56,199 nucleotides of DNA from Akkermansia muciniphila (GCA_945883695.1 CAMCYK010000008.1:1-56199); one strand, 5' to 3'; shown: positions 46,343 through 55,960, counted from the first letter of the stretch. Notes: generated by a model not told the origin, from the sequence alone. Program-made: numbers and translations.

Positions 46343-47239
46343 TCATTCTTGCTCTTCCGATCGCTTTCTCAAGAGTTCCTCGTGTTCCTGGCGGTCCTTG
46401 TATTCGAGGTGGCCGTCCTTGCCGAAGACCAGCGGGCGTTCGTCGTCGGTGAGCAGGCGGATCGCCCGGCCGTCGTGTTCCTGGATGGTCGATTGCTCGA
46501 ACTGGAACTGCCGCAACACGCCGCCGAAGGCGACGCTCAGGTTCTGCTCGGTGAAGACGTCGGCGGTGGCGCCGTAGGCCAGCACGGTCTTGTTGATCAG
46601 CACCACCTGGTCGCAGAACTCCGGCACGCTGCCGAGATTGTGGGTGGAGACCAGGATGATGCAGCCGTCTTTCCGCAGCTCGCGGAGCAGCGCGATGATC
46701 GCCTCCTCGGTCTTCACGTCGACGCCGGTGAAGGGCTCGTCGAGCAGGATCACCCGGCCGCCTTGGGCCAGCGCCCGGGCGAGGAAGACACGCTTCTTCT
46801 GGCCGCCGCTCAGCTCGCCGATCTGGCGGTCCTTGAATTCCCACATCGAGACCCGGCGCAGGCTTTCCTCGACCTTCGCCTTGTCCTCCGCGCGCGGGAT
46901 GCGGAGGAAATTCATCGCGCCGTAGCGGCCCATCATCGCCACGTCCCACACGCTGACCGGGAACTGCCAGTCGACCTCTTCCGCCTGCGGCACGTAGGCG
47001 ACGAGGTGCTGCTTCAGGGCGGCGCGGACCGGCTGGCCGTTGATTTTCACGCTGCCCGCTCTCGGTTTCACGAAGCCCATGATGCTTTTGAAGAGCGTCG
47101 ATTTCCCGCTGCCGTTGATGCCGACCAGCGCGCAGATGGTCCCGCCGCCGAGCTGGAACGAGGCGTCGCGCAGCGCCAGATGGCCATTGGCGTAGGCGAC
47201 CGACACCTTCTCGACCTCGAGGCGGGGGCGCGAGCTCAT
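46343..47239 (-). CDS. Mn/Fe-type ABC transporter ATP-binding protein
   Basis: This 298-aa ABC ATPase has Walker [16 protein letters not shown]-loop [20 protein letters not shown] (a QAEEVDWxFP pattern characteristic of manganese/iron and zinc transporters), signature LSGGQKKR, Walker [13 protein letters not shown] and H-loop STHNLG. It is followed by an unusual tail of about 60 residues ([20 protein letters not shown], ending RKRSEEQE) also seen in some MntB/SitB ATPases. Its start overlaps the binding protein stop by 4 bases. It powers import of Mn2+ or Fe2+. Confidence 0.93.
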   Translation of the reverse strand: MSSRPRLEVEKVSVAYANGHLALRDASFQLGGGTICALVGINGSGKSTLFKSIMGFVKPRAGSVKINGQPVRAALKQHLVAYVPQAEEVDWQFPVSVWDVAMMGRYGAMNFLRIPRAEDKAKVEESLRRVSMWEFKDRQIGELSGGQKKRVFLARALAQGGRVILLDEPFTGVDVKTEEAIIALLRELRKDGCIILVSTHNLGSVPEFCDQVVLINKTVLAYGATADVFTEQNLSVAFGGVLRQFQFEQSTIQEHDGRAIRLLTDDERPLVFGKDGHLEYKDRQEHEELLRKRSEEQE

Positions 47240-48165
47240 GGCGGGCTGAGAAATCCTTTCACGATGGTGTCGGCGTTGGCTTCCAGGAGTTTCAGGTAAG
47301 AAGGAGCCGGGCCATCCGCCGCGGTCAATGAGTCAACATGCAGCACGCCGCCATAGCGCGCGCCGGATTCCTGGGCGACCTGGCGGGCCGGCTTGTCGCT
47401 CACCGTGCTTTCGGAGAAAATCACCGGGATCCGGTTGGCGCGGACCGCGTCGATCACCGCGCGCACCTGCTGCGGCGTGCCTTGGGCGTCGGCATTGATC
47501 GGCCAGAGGTAAAGCGGCTTGAGGTCGTAATTGGCGCACAGGTAGGAAAAGGCGCCCTCGCTGGTGACCAGCCAGCGCTGCTCCGGCGGGATGGCGGCCA
47601 ATTTCTCCCGGACCGGTTCGTCGACGGCCTTGATCCGGGCGGTGTAAGCGGCGGCGTTGGCGTTGTAGGTGGCCTCGTTGGCCGGATCCACCTTGACCAG
47701 CGCCTTGCGGATGTTCTCGACGTAGATCACCGCGTTCGACGGCGACATCCAGGCGTGGGGATTCGGCTTTCCGCTGCAGGGCCCTTCGGTGATGCCCAGC
47801 GGCGTCACGCCTTCGGTCAGCACCGCGCTCGGCACGTCCTTGACGTTTTCGAAGAACTTCTCGAACCAGAGTTCGAGGTTCATGCCGTTCCACAGCACCA
47901 GGTCGGCCTGCTGGGCCTTGACGATGTCCTTCGGCGTCGGGTCGTAGCCGTGGATCTCCGAGCCGGGCTTGGTGATCGATTCCACTTCCGCGGCATCGCC
48001 GGCGACCTCGCGGGCCATGTCGGCGATGATGGTGAAGCTGGTCACCACCCGCTTCTTGCCGGAGGCGGAGGGCTTCTTCGTCGGGGTGCAGCCGCTGGCA
48101 AGGAGGACGCCGGCCCCGGCCAGCAGGCAGAGAAGGCTGCGGCGGTTCAGAAGAAGCAGGTTCAC
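47236..48165 (-). CDS. Mn/Fe-type metal-binding lipoprotein (cluster A-I)
   Basis: This periplasmic solute-binding protein has a lipoprotein signal ([21 protein letters not shown], cysteine near residue 26 when read from the GTG at 48163-48165; a TTG start at 48199-48201 adds 12 residues). Metal ligands typical of MntA/SitA/PsaA proteins are present: His in [12 protein letters not shown], His in [20 protein letters not shown], Glu in [10 protein letters not shown] and Asp in [14 protein letters not shown]. The IHGYDPTP and NPHAWMSP spacing favours Mn or Fe over Zn, which usually has a His-rich loop that is absent here. First gene of the operon; the upstream palindrome at 48211-48224 fits a metal-dependent repressor. 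Confidence 0.9.
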   Translation of the reverse strand: MNLLLLNRRSLLCLLAGAGVLLASGCTPTKKPSASGKKRVVTSFTIIADMAREVAGDAAEVESITKPGSEIHGYDPTPKDIVKAQQADLVLWNGMNLELWFEKFFENVKDVPSAVLTEGVTPLGITEGPCSGKPNPHAWMSPSNAVIYVENIRKALVKVDPANEATYNANAAAYTARIKAVDEPVREKLAAIPPEQRWLVTSEGAFSYLCANYDLKPLYLWPINADAQGTPQQVRAVIDAVRANRIPVIFSESTVSDKPARQVAQESGARYGGVLHVDSLTAADGPAPSYLKLLEANADTIVKGFLSPP

Positions 48166-48210
48166 GGGGAGATCGATGGCACGTTTCTTTGTTTGATGCA
48201 ATGTAGAAAC

Positions 48211-48224
48211 TTAGCCGGGGCTAA
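48211..48224. promoter_or_regulatory. DtxR/MntR-like operator upstream of the metal transporter operon
   Basis: A perfect 14-bp palindrome TTAGCC-GG-GGCTAA sits 46 bases before the GTG (10 bases before the TTG alternative) of the metal-binding lipoprotein gene. It resembles half sites of DtxR/IdeR/MntR iron- or manganese-responsive repressors. A TACATT -10-like hexamer lies next to it on the minus strand. The rest of the 48225-48475 intergenic DNA shows no gene. Confidence 0.5.
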
Positions 48225-48475
48225 ATTCGGCCCGGCGAAGTGAGGCGCTGAACGGCCCCGGCAGGTCCTCGCCGCCATGCTTGCGGGGATGGCCCCTTTC
48301 CTTGAAATTGCCGGATTCAAGCGGGCGCGGATTCGCGCGGCACCACCGGGACCGGCTGCAGCGCCTTGCCGCTGGCGAGCCCCCGGTGACGGTGGGGGAT
48401 TTCGATCCTTTCCGGATCGATCTGGCAATCGCGATTGGGCATATCCTTACCCATTTCGCGCAGATTTTGCGCCCC

Positions 48476-48496
48476 GGTTGACCGCGGCGGTCAACC
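48476..48496. promoter_or_regulatory. perfect palindrome before the aldo/keto reductase gene
   Basis: GGTTGACCG (48476-48484) and CGGTCAACC (48488-48496) form a 9-bp inverted repeat with a 3-base centre (CGG), 16 bases before the start codon. Its symmetry and position suggest an operator or a translation-blocking hairpin. Confidence 0.5.
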
Positions 48497-48512
48497 GATC
48501 TACGAATCCGCC

Positions 48513-49628
48513 ATGGATCTCACCACCACGGCATATGGCACCTGGAGCGGCGGCCGCTTCATGCACTTCGGCGAAACCTTGCCGGAAGAGCGCTTCATTT
48601 CCTGCATCCGGACCGCTTGGGACGCGGGCATGCGGACCTTCGTGACGGCCGACGTGTATGGCAACGGCAAGGCGGACGACTTGCTGGGGCTGGCCTTGGA
48701 AGGACTGCCGCGCGACGAATACTGCCTGGTCGGGATGATCGGCCACGATTTCTACGAAGGCCAGCGGCAGGGTGCCCGCGGCTATCCGCGCTTCACCGAT
48801 CCCGAACTGCACGCGGCGTCGCATTACCGCGACTACATCCGCAAGGCCACCGAGAAGTCGCTGGAACGCTGCCGGACGGACCGCTTCGACCTGCTGATGC
48901 TGCACAATCCGGACGAGACCGGCTACACCAGCGAGGCGGTCTGGGACGGCTTGCGCGCGCTGAAGTCGGAAGGGCTGGCGGAGCGGTTGGGCATCGCGCC
49001 GGGGCCGGCCAACGGCTTCACGCTGGACATCATTTCCTGCATCGAGCGCTTCGGCGCGGACATCGACTGGGCGATGCTGATCCTCAATCCGCTCGAGCCG
49101 TGGCCGGTCGGGCTGGCGCTGCCGGTCTGCGAACAGCACGGCGTCAAGGTGCTGACCCGGGTGGCGGACTACGGCGGGCTGTTCCACGGCGACATGAAGC
49201 CGGGCCACGAGTTCAGGCCGGGCGATCACCGCGCCTACCGCGCCGAGGGCTGGGTCGAGCACGGGTTGGAGAAGATCGCGAAGATGAAACCGATCGCCGA
49301 CAAGCGCGGGCTCACGCTGATCCAGTTCGCGGCGATCTGGAACCTCAGCCAGCCGGCGGTCGAGAGCGTGGTGCCGACGTTCATCCAGGAAGCGGGCGAA
49401 GGAGTGCGCCCGATCGAGGACCGGATCCGCGACTTCGCCGCGCTGCCGGAATTGCGGCTGAGCGCCGAAGAAGTCGAGCAGGTGCGGCAGATCGGCGACA
49501 ACACCGGTTGCATGGCCTTGAAGGGCGCGAGCAATCGCCACGAGGTCAGCGAGCGGCCGGACGAATGGCCGATGCGCGATGACCTGCGCGAACTGGCCGG
49601 ACGGCACGGACTGGGGACCGAGTGGTAG
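48513..49628 (+). CDS. aldo/keto reductase
   Basis: This 371-aa protein starts at the ATG at 48513, 16 bases after a perfect palindrome. Aldo/keto reductase features are visible: an N-terminal substrate/cofactor region (AGMRTFVTADVYGNGKADDL, with the catalytic Asp and Tyr), FDLLMLHNPD (active-site strand), ERLGIAPGPANGFT, and TLIQFAAIWNLSQPAVESVV then PTFIQEAGEGV near the cofactor-binding end. The usual catalytic Lys is less clear, so the enzyme may be a divergent member. It probably reduces a sugar or keto compound with NAD(P)H. No cotranscribed partner is seen; the metal-transporter operon is divergent. Confidence 0.82.
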   Translation: MDLTTTAYGTWSGGRFMHFGETLPEERFISCIRTAWDAGMRTFVTADVYGNGKADDLLGLALEGLPRDEYCLVGMIGHDFYEGQRQGARGYPRFTDPELHAASHYRDYIRKATEKSLERCRTDRFDLLMLHNPDETGYTSEAVWDGLRALKSEGLAERLGIAPGPANGFTLDIISCIERFGADIDWAMLILNPLEPWPVGLALPVCEQHGVKVLTRVADYGGLFHGDMKPGHEFRPGDHRAYRAEGWVEHGLEKIAKMKPIADKRGLTLIQFAAIWNLSQPAVESVVPTFIQEAGEGVRPIEDRIRDFAALPELRLSAEEVEQVRQIGDNTGCMALKGASNRHEVSERPDEWPMRDDLRELAGRHGLGTEW

Positions 49629-49741
49629 ACTGGCAGGACGGGAGCTCGTTCTGACGGGGGCTCGCGGCTGCACGCGAAAGCGCGCCGCCGGACTATCCGA
49701 CGGCGCGCCGCGAACCCGTTCGGGATCTCGCGCGGAGTTCG

Positions 49742-52700
49742 TCAGGGGACGATGGTCACCTTGAGGCGGGCGAACAGGCGTGCGTTGCTGGCAAGCGAGC
49801 GCGGGATCCTGACCCGCACGCTGTCGATGCCCGCGCCGAAGCCCGCGTCGGTCTCTTCGATCACCACGCCGTTCACGCCTGCTTCGGCCTCCGTCCAACC
49901 GGCCAAGGAGGACCCGTACTCGACGACCGGGTCGTAGACGGCGGAAACGTCGGTCCGGCGGAACGTGAAGTTCAGGTAGGTGGCGTCGCTCGTGATGGTC
50001 GGAAGCAGCGTGCTCGAGCTCGAGCCCGGACCGGAAGGATCGCCGCCGATCACGAATTCGATCCCGTTCAGGACGCCGTCGTTGTCGGAGTCGGTCTCCG
50101 GGCCCGCGCCGGCGATCCCGTTGGCGATTTCCCAGTCGCCGTAGGCGCTGCTGCCGCCGACGAGGCGAATTGCGCCGGCGGTGGCGTAGTTCACCGAGTA
50201 GCCCGCGGGCAGTCCGGTGACGGTGCCGAAGGTGCCGGTGAGGGTGCCGGAATAGGTGGCGATGAGGTAGCTGGAAGCCGTCGCGCCGCCGCCGAGGACG
50301 GAGAGGGCCAGGGTGGCGCCGCTGAGGTCGAGGTTGCCATTGACGACCAGGGTGTCGGCCTCGGAACCGTCGATCTCGCAGGCGTAGGTGCCGGCCAGGA
50401 GGGTGGTGCCGACCGCGAGGTCGCCGGCCATGATGCCGGGGGCCACGGTGCCGCCGGCCGCAACGGTCAGGGTTCCGGCGGTGGAACCGGTGCCGCCGAG
50501 GGTGGCACCGGAATCGGCGGTGATGCCGCTGCTGGCCAGCGAGCTGTTGAGCAGCAGGGTCCCCGCCTGGACGGTGGTGGGGCCGCTGTAGCTATTGGCG
50601 AAGTTGAGGGCCAGCGTGCCGGCTCCCGCCTTGATGATGCCGCCGCCACCGCCGTCGTGGTTCTCGATTTCGCCGCCGACCGCGAAGTCGATGGCGGGCG
50701 ATGCGGTCACGTTGGCCACGTCGAAGGTTCGGATTCCGATGACGGCGATGCCCGAATTGGTGGCGTCCGCACCGGGCCCGGTGGTCACGGTGGACGGCGC
50801 GGTGCCGGTGACGAACAGCGTGCCGTTGAGCTGGAAACTCTCGCCGTTGTAGGCGGTGCCGGTGCCCGCGTAGTTCAGTTCGAGGGTGGAGCCGGCGAGC
50901 GTCAGGTCGCGGACGTGGCCATGGCTGTCGGTGGCGAGGGCGCTTTGGCCGGAAACGAAGCGGACCGTGGCGGAAGTCGCCGCGAGGTCGATGGCATTGC
51001 CTGCGGTTGGCGTGGCGTTGACCCCCCGGTATTCGAACGCGGCACCGGGATTGACGGTGATCAGCTTGTTGTTGGCGAAGCGGGTGCCGCCCTGGTTCGC
51101 ATCGACGGCGAGCGTGCCGGAGTTTACCGTGACCGTACCCAGCAGCAGGTTGCCGACGGCCGAATGGAGGACGGTGCCGGCGCGGTCGATCAAGAGGTTG
51201 CCGTCACCCGAGAGCGTCGCGGTGCTGGTCAGGTCGCCGCTGCCGGTGAAGGACAGCTGGGTGCCGGCGGCCAGGGTGGTCGGGCGGGCGTAGGTGGCGG
51301 CCGCCGCCATTTTCACCTCCAGATTGCCGCCATCCACCTGGATGGTGCCATTGGCGATCGAGCCGCTCGTGCCGCCGCCGATCCGCAGCAGGCCGTTGGT
51401 GACCAAGGTGTTGCCGAGATAGGTGTTTTCGTTGCGCAGTTCAAGGGTGCCGGTGCCTTGTTTGGCCAGCCCGCCGTTGCCACCGATGCCGCTGCCGGCG
51501 AGGGAGTAATCGAGCGTGCTATGATCGAACAGGGTCGAGGCCGGGGCGACGGTTCCGACGACGGTCACGGCGCTGGTGGTGGCCGTGTCATCGAAGATCA
51601 CCACATCGTTCTGCAGGAACTTGGTGGCGACGATGGTAGAATCGGTGAGCCAGTTCTGGGTAGTGTTGATGTCCCAGAGGGTCGGGTTGGTGCCGTCGGT
51701 GCCCTTCCAGACCACCGCGTCGAAGGAAGCGACCTTCACGGAGATCGTGGACCCGTCGTCCGGTTCCTTGGACACGGTGAGGCGGGGATTGCCGGAAACC
51801 ACGCTGATGCCGCCGTATCCGGCGCCGCCGATCGTGGCGTAGTCGATGACCGGGATGACCGTGTTCGCCGAGACCACGCCGGAGGGAAGCACGGTCAGGG
51901 TGTGGCTGGTGTCGATGTTGAGATCGAGCACGTCGAGCAGGTCGGAGGTGCCCGAACTGATCCGGAAGACCGATTTGCTTCCGTTCCGGGCGATCAGGTT
52001 GCCGGCGATGCCGGTGCCCGGGACGTTGAGGTTGCCGGCGCCGAAGGTCGATCCTGGCTGCACGGTCACCGTGGGCGAATGGCCGCCCAACAGGCCGAAG
52101 AGCAGGGTGGTGTTGCCGGTGACGGTGGTGGCTCCGGTGAAGGTGTTGACGCCGCCGAGGACGACCGTGCCGCCACCCTGGAGGGTCAGGTCGCCGGTGC
52201 CGGTGATGGCGGCGGCGAGACTGATATCGCCACCGGTGGTATCGACCACGGTGTTGGCGGTGAGGTTCATCGGGACGGAGCCGGTCCAGTCCGCGAGCGC
52301 TCCGAGGGTGCCGCCGTTCAGATTGATGAATTTGTTGGTGAGGCCGCCGGTGACGATACCGTCCGAGCCGATATTGAGGGTGCCGCCGGGATTCAGGTTG
52401 ATGGTGGCGGCGTTGACCCGGGTGCCGAAGCCCATGTTAAAGCCCTTGATGTTGGCCACACCGGTGCCGGAGACGTTCAGGGTGGCGGCCGAATCCCAGG
52501 ACAGGTAGAGCGGAGCCCCGGTGAGGTTGAGCGAGCCGCCGGAGAGGTTGTAGTTCGTGGTGGCCGCGCTGCCCCAGTGGCCCCAGCGGTTGGACATGCT
52601 GTTGCCACCGGGGTTGTTGACGGTGCCGGTGTTGGTGAGACTGCCACCGGTTTGGTTGACGACCATGGCGGCCCCGGTGTTGTCGCCGAGGGTCATGAGC

Positions 52701-54190
52701 TCGTTGACGGTGACCGTCGCGCTGTCGTTGATATTGAGGGTCGCGGTGACGCCGCCGGTTCGATTGAAGAGGTTTCTGACGGACGCCGTGGCGTTGCCGC
52801 TCAAGGTCACGGAGCCGCGGTTGATCAGGAGATCGCCCGTGGAGGCGGTGAGGGAGCCGGCGCCGGCCAGAGTGAGGTTGTTGTCCACACCGAGGTTGTT
52901 CAGGTTGATGTTGCCGCCAGCGACGATGGTGCCTTCGCTCAGGATGCTCGCTGAGTTCAGGTTGATCGCTCCGGTGGCGCTCAGGGTGCCGTTGATGATG
53001 GCGGTGGCATTGGTGACGTTGACCGAAGAAGTGGAGGTGATGTCACCGGGGGGTCCCAGCGTGAAACTGGAGGAAATGTTGGTGACGCCGGGATGGTTGG
53101 AACTGCCGTTGAAAACATGGGAGCCGGCTCCATCGAAACTCAGCGTCGCCGCCGAAGTGATGTCGGAGTCGATGATAAGGGTGCCTCCGGGGGTGAACGA
53201 GCGGATCACGGCGGCATTGACCAGATTGATGGTTCCTCCGGTCAGGTTCAGATTACCTTCTTCGAGGATGACCGCGTCGGCGGTTTGGCTGCCGTCGACC
53301 GTCACGGTGTAACTGCCGGTCGCGTCGGTACCGGCGGAAAAGACCGCTGCCTCGTTGGTGCCGTTCCAAACCGTCGCAGTGCCGCTGCCGGCGGCGTTGT
53401 TCCAGTTGGCCGAAGCGGCATCCCAGGTGCCTGAGGGGGGTGCTCCGCCGGATCCCGGGGTCGTCCCATCGGTGTCCCAATAGCGGAAGCTGCCGGTGTA
53501 GGCATCCTCAATCTGAACACCCGAGATGGAACCCCGCGGACCGCTGTTGTTGCCGCCGCGGACGGTTAACGTGAGACCGCTCTGGTTTGCGGCAAGCAAG
53601 TAGTTCTGGCCTTCGGTGAGGTTGTCGGCGTTGCCCCAGGCGGCTCCGGTCCAGTTGGCGGTTGACGCGACGGTGGCGGTGTCGTTGTGGCTGTAGGCGA
53701 CCCCGTTCACGGTCACGGGCCGGTAGTTCTGGCTGTTCGCGGCATTGCTGCCTTGGTCGCCGCCGACGATGACGTAGGCGTTGTAGGCGAGGAACGGGAC
53801 CTTTGTGATCGTAATCAGCGGCCCACCATTGCCGTCATCGAGATAACCCTTGGTGAGGCCGCCATTGAGAGAGGTGGCGGTGCCACCGGGTGATCCGGAG
53901 CGCCAGGTGTTTGCCGATGACCAGGTCACCGAAGCGCCGGATGCACCCCCGACGTTGTTGACAAGCGCCTGCGGTGTGGTCTGCGTCGCACCGCTCATGT
54001 TATTCCAGAAGGTCCCGGCGACGGGCAGGGCACCGGCGGTCAAGGCCGATCCGGTGTTGATGGAACCGTTGGGTTCATTGGCACCCAGATTGATGCTGAT
54101 GATGTCCTGGGCGCTGGCGGCGACCGGCAGGGCGCTGGCCGCGAGGGTACGGAGGGCTACGTGAAGAAGAGCACTGCGATTGGTATTCAT
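49742..54190 (-). CDS. autotransporter-type beta-strand repeat surface protein
   Basis: This protein of about 1482 aa, read from the ATG at 54188-54190, has a signal peptide (MNTNRSALLHVALRTLAASA... ending at an AQ site). The first 190 residues are a folded domain, followed by more than 1000 residues of Gly/Thr/Asn-rich beta-helix sequence. Passenger-associated repeats are clear: LTLQGGGTVVLGGVNTFTGA, LAKQGTGTLELRNENTYLGN and IIKAGAGTLALNFANSYSGP. There is no outer-membrane beta-barrel at the C-terminus; the last 130 residues (DSDNDGVLNGIEFVIGGDPS and SLAGWTEAEAGVNGVV) form a Ca-binding-like and beta domain as in other Verrucomicrobia proteins. A surface or secreted structural role is likely. 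A second in-frame ATG 66 bases upstream (54254-54256) and ATG at the MKPQKT position are alternative starts. Confidence 0.82.
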   Translation of the reverse strand: MNTNRSALLHVALRTLAASALPVAASAQDIISINLGANEPNGSINTGSALTAGALPVAGTFWNNMSGATQTTPQALVNNVGGASGASVTWSSANTWRSGSPGGTATSLNGGLTKGYLDDGNGGPLITITKVPFLAYNAYVIVGGDQGSNAANSQNYRPVTVNGVAYSHNDTATVASTANWTGAAWGNADNLTEGQNYLLAANQSGLTLTVRGGNNSGPRGSISGVQIEDAYTGSFRYWDTDGTTPGSGGAPPSGTWDAASANWNNAAGSGTATVWNGTNEAAVFSAGTDATGSYTVTVDGSQTADAVILEEGNLNLTGGTINLVNAAVIRSFTPGGTLIIDSDITSAATLSFDGAGSHVFNGSSNHPGVTNISSSFTLGPPGDITSTSSVNVTNATAIINGTLSATGAINLNSASILSEGTIVAGGNINLNNLGVDNNLTLAGAGSLTASTGDLLINRGSVTLSGNATASVRNLFNRTGGVTATLNINDSATVTVNELMTLGDNTGAAMVVNQTGGSLTNTGTVNNPGGNSMSNRWGHWGSAATTNYNLSGGSLNLTGAPLYLSWDSAATLNVSGTGVANIKGFNMGFGTRVNAATINLNPGGTLNIGSDGIVTGGLTNKFINLNGGTLGALADWTGSVPMNLTANTVVDTTGGDISLAAAITGTGDLTLQGGGTVVLGGVNTFTGATTVTGNTTLLFGLLGGHSPTVTVQPGSTFGAGNLNVPGTGIAGNLIARNGSKSVFRISSGTSDLLDVLDLNIDTSHTLTVLPSGVVSANTVIPVIDYATIGGAGYGGISVVSGNPRLTVSKEPDDGSTISVKVASFDAVVWKGTDGTNPTLWDINTTQNWLTDSTIVATKFLQNDVVIFDDTATTSAVTVVGTVAPASTLFDHSTLDYSLAGSGIGGNGGLAKQGTGTLELRNENTYLGNTLVTNGLLRIGGGTSGSIANGTIQVDGGNLEVKMAAAATYARPTTLAAGTQLSFTGSGDLTSTATLSGDGNLLIDRAGTVLHSAVGNLLLGTVTVNSGTLAVDANQGGTRFANNKLITVNPGAAFEYRGVNATPTAGNAIDLAATSATVRFVSGQSALATDSHGHVRDLTLAGSTLELNYAGTGTAYNGESFQLNGTLFVTGTAPSTVTTGPGADATNSGIAVIGIRTFDVANVTASPAIDFAVGGEIENHDGGGGGIIKAGAGTLALNFANSYSGPTTVQAGTLLLNSSLASSGITADSGATLGGTGSTAGTLTVAAGGTVAPGIMAGDLAVGTTLLAGTYACEIDGSEADTLVVNGNLDLSGATLALSVLGGGATASSYLIATYSGTLTGTFGTVTGLPAGYSVNYATAGAIRLVGGSSAYGDWEIANGIAGAGPETDSDNDGVLNGIEFVIGGDPSGPGSSSSTLLPTITSDATYLNFTFRRTDVSAVYDPVVEYGSSLAGWTEAEAGVNGVVIEETDAGFGAGIDSVRVRIPRSLASNARLFARLKVTIVP

Positions 54191-54279
54191 GGTTTTTTGG
54201 GGTTTTATCCGGCGCCACGGACTAACGCAACCCGGCAAGTCATGATTGGTATTCATGGTTTTTTGGGGTTTCATCCGGC
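54178..54279. repeat. 36-bp direct repeat duplicating the start region of the surface protein gene
   Basis: Copies at 54178-54213 and 54244-54279 differ by one base and are offset by exactly 66 bases. Both include an ATG in the same frame (54190 and 54256 on the minus strand), so the second copy could extend the protein by 22 residues or create a tandem start. Confidence 0.85.
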
Positions 54280-54460
54280 AGGTCGGGATCCATTCTGGTG
54301 AATATGCCACGATCTTTCGCCTCCTAAACCTATGAATAAGTCGGCAGCGGAAGGGCAAGCGGGAAGTGGGCTCGCTGACAGTTTTTAAGCAGCTTTGTTG
54401 GATCGGTTGTCAGAATCGACTCCGGAAGCGAATCAAAGCGCACTTCAGCAGGGGGAAACC

Positions 54461-55960
54461 CTATCTTCCGCGGATGCGACGCAAGGCTTCCGGGCTGGCG
54501 AGGCGGTTCAGAACCTCTTGCATGTCCATTCCCGCCCTCGCGATGGCGCGGTGCTGGTCGCGATGCTTTTCCCAGCGGGCTTTTTCCGCGGGCGATACGG
54601 TGTAGGTTTTCCGGTGCGGCACGCGGAGTCCGACGAGGATCGCCAACTGGCCTTCGATTCCGAAAGGATTTCCAGCAGGAAGATGGCCGGCACTGATGGC
54701 GGACGGGCCGTTTCCGCGGTAAAAGTCGACCAGAAGCTCGAGATCGTGAAGGGGGAGTTCGCTCCGGCAGCGTTGCCAGAACCCGGTATCGAGCCGGTCG
54801 TTGAAGCGGTAGTGGAGCGCGAGGAAGTCGCGGATCTGGCACCAAATGCCGGCGTTGAGGTGATTGTAGAGCGCCCGCATGCTGTCGTCCGGAGCTTGTA
54901 GTGAGTCGATGAGGCCGTCGGTGAGCCAGCGGCACTGCAGGCAGATGACCATCAGGGCGCTGGCTTCCAAGGGCTCGACAAAGCCGGCGGCGTTTCCGAC
55001 TCCCGCGACATTGCCGATCCAGCTCCGGCGGTAGTGTCCGGAGCGGAAGCGGACAATCCGCGGGTCGGCGGCTTTGGGAGCGATCTTCCGGTAGTCTTCG
55101 ATGGCCTGGTCGTCGCTGGCGTGGACGCTTGAAAAGACGTAGCCGCGGTGAATGCGGTCCGGGTGGTCGATACGCCAGCACCAGCCGGAGTCCATGGTAT
55201 CGGAGAGGGTGTAGGGAAGCACGGTTTCCCCGGATCGTTCCCAACCGCCGACGACGGCGCGGTCGCAGTAAAGGGAGCCGGAGAAATCCACGAAGGGCTC
55301 GGAGAGGGCCTTGCCGACGAGTTCGGAAGCGAAGCCGCTGCTGTCGATGTAGAAGTCCGCGGTGCGCACGCTGCCGTCGTCGAGGCGGACCGAGGCGATG
55401 CCTTGCGGGCCGGTTTCGACCCCGGCGAGTTCGGCATCGGTGAAGCGCACTCCCTCGCGTCGGCAGGCGGATTCCAGCCAGCCGACGAAGAGCTTGTTCT
55501 CGATGTGCCAGGCGTAATTGTTGCCGGGCGGCGGGAGGTCGGGAAGGCCGTCAGGGCGGCGGGGCAGGGCCTTGTTTTCGTCCATCAGCGCGGAGGAGAG
55601 GTCCATCGCCGAGGGATCGTCGAAGCCGTAGAATCCGTTGTTCCGCGGCAGGTCGGGCCAGCGCCAGGAGTGCTGCTGGCCGGTGAAGGTGTAGTCGAAA
55701 TGGGGGCGCTTTCCCCAAGCGAAGCGGACGCCCAGCTTGATCACCGGCTGGACGGCGGAGAAGACCTCGTATTCGTCGAGACCGAGGTATCCGTTGAGGT
55801 GGAAGGGGACGTAGGGGACAGTGCCTTCGCCGACGCCGATGACCCCGATGCGGCTGCTGTAGACGACCTCAACCGACAGCGCGGGAAGCTTCCGCTTGAG
55901 GGTCAGTGCGGCGAGCAAGCCGGCGCTGCCGCCACCGAGGACGAGAATGGTTCGGATCAT
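54461..55960 (-). CDS. FAD-dependent tryptophan halogenase-family protein
   Basis: This protein of about 499 aa starts at the ATG at 55958-55960 (an ATG six codons upstream is an alternative). The N-terminal FAD motif LGGGSAGLLAAL is clear, and GVGEGTVPYVPFHL is typical of flavin-dependent halogenases. The catalytic lysine is in PVIKLGVRF (residue 75), and the glutamate position in NAAGFVEPLEASAL (near residue 330) is conserved. The WxWxIP halogenase motif is altered to GWCWRIDHP near residue 260. The protein could halogenate a tryptophan-like or other aromatic substrate or be a non-halogenating flavoenzyme. No flavin reductase or biosynthetic cluster is visible nearby. It is minus strand, 270 bases upstream of the nearest plus-direction feature. 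Confidence 0.85.
   Translation of the reverse strand: MIRTILVLGGGSAGLLAALTLKRKLPALSVEVVYSSRIGVIGVGEGTVPYVPFHLNGYLGLDEYEVFSAVQPVIKLGVRFAWGKRPHFDYTFTGQQHSWRWPDLPRNNGFYGFDDPSAMDLSSALMDENKALPRRPDGLPDLPPPGNNYAWHIENKLFVGWLESACRREGVRFTDAELAGVETGPQGIASVRLDDGSVRTADFYIDSSGFASELVGKALSEPFVDFSGSLYCDRAVVGGWERSGETVLPYTLSDTMDSGWCWRIDHPDRIHRGYVFSSVHASDDQAIEDYRKIAPKAADPRIVRFRSGHYRRSWIGNVAGVGNAAGFVEPLEASALMVICLQCRWLTDGLIDSLQAPDDSMRALYNHLNAGIWCQIRDFLALHYRFNDRLDTGFWQRCRSELPLHDLELLVDFYRGNGPSAISAGHLPAGNPFGIEGQLAILVGLRVPHRKTYTVSPAEKARWEKHRDQHRAIARAGMDMQEVLNRLASPEALRRIRGR

Noticed and set aside
46314..46353. Longer N-terminus of permease 1
   Set aside because: Homology to permease 2 suggests 13 more residues, but no usual start codon exists there, so the ATG at 46314 was kept.
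48225..48475. Possible riboswitch or small RNA in the gap between the metal operon and the reductase
   Set aside because: No conserved riboswitch pattern or terminator-like hairpin with T-run was found; only the two palindromes are supported.
50657..52954. Plus-strand open frame opposite the beta-strand repeat protein
   Set aside because: Gly/Asp/Val-rich repetitive product, complementary to Thr/Asn/Gly codons of the real repeat protein; no domain.
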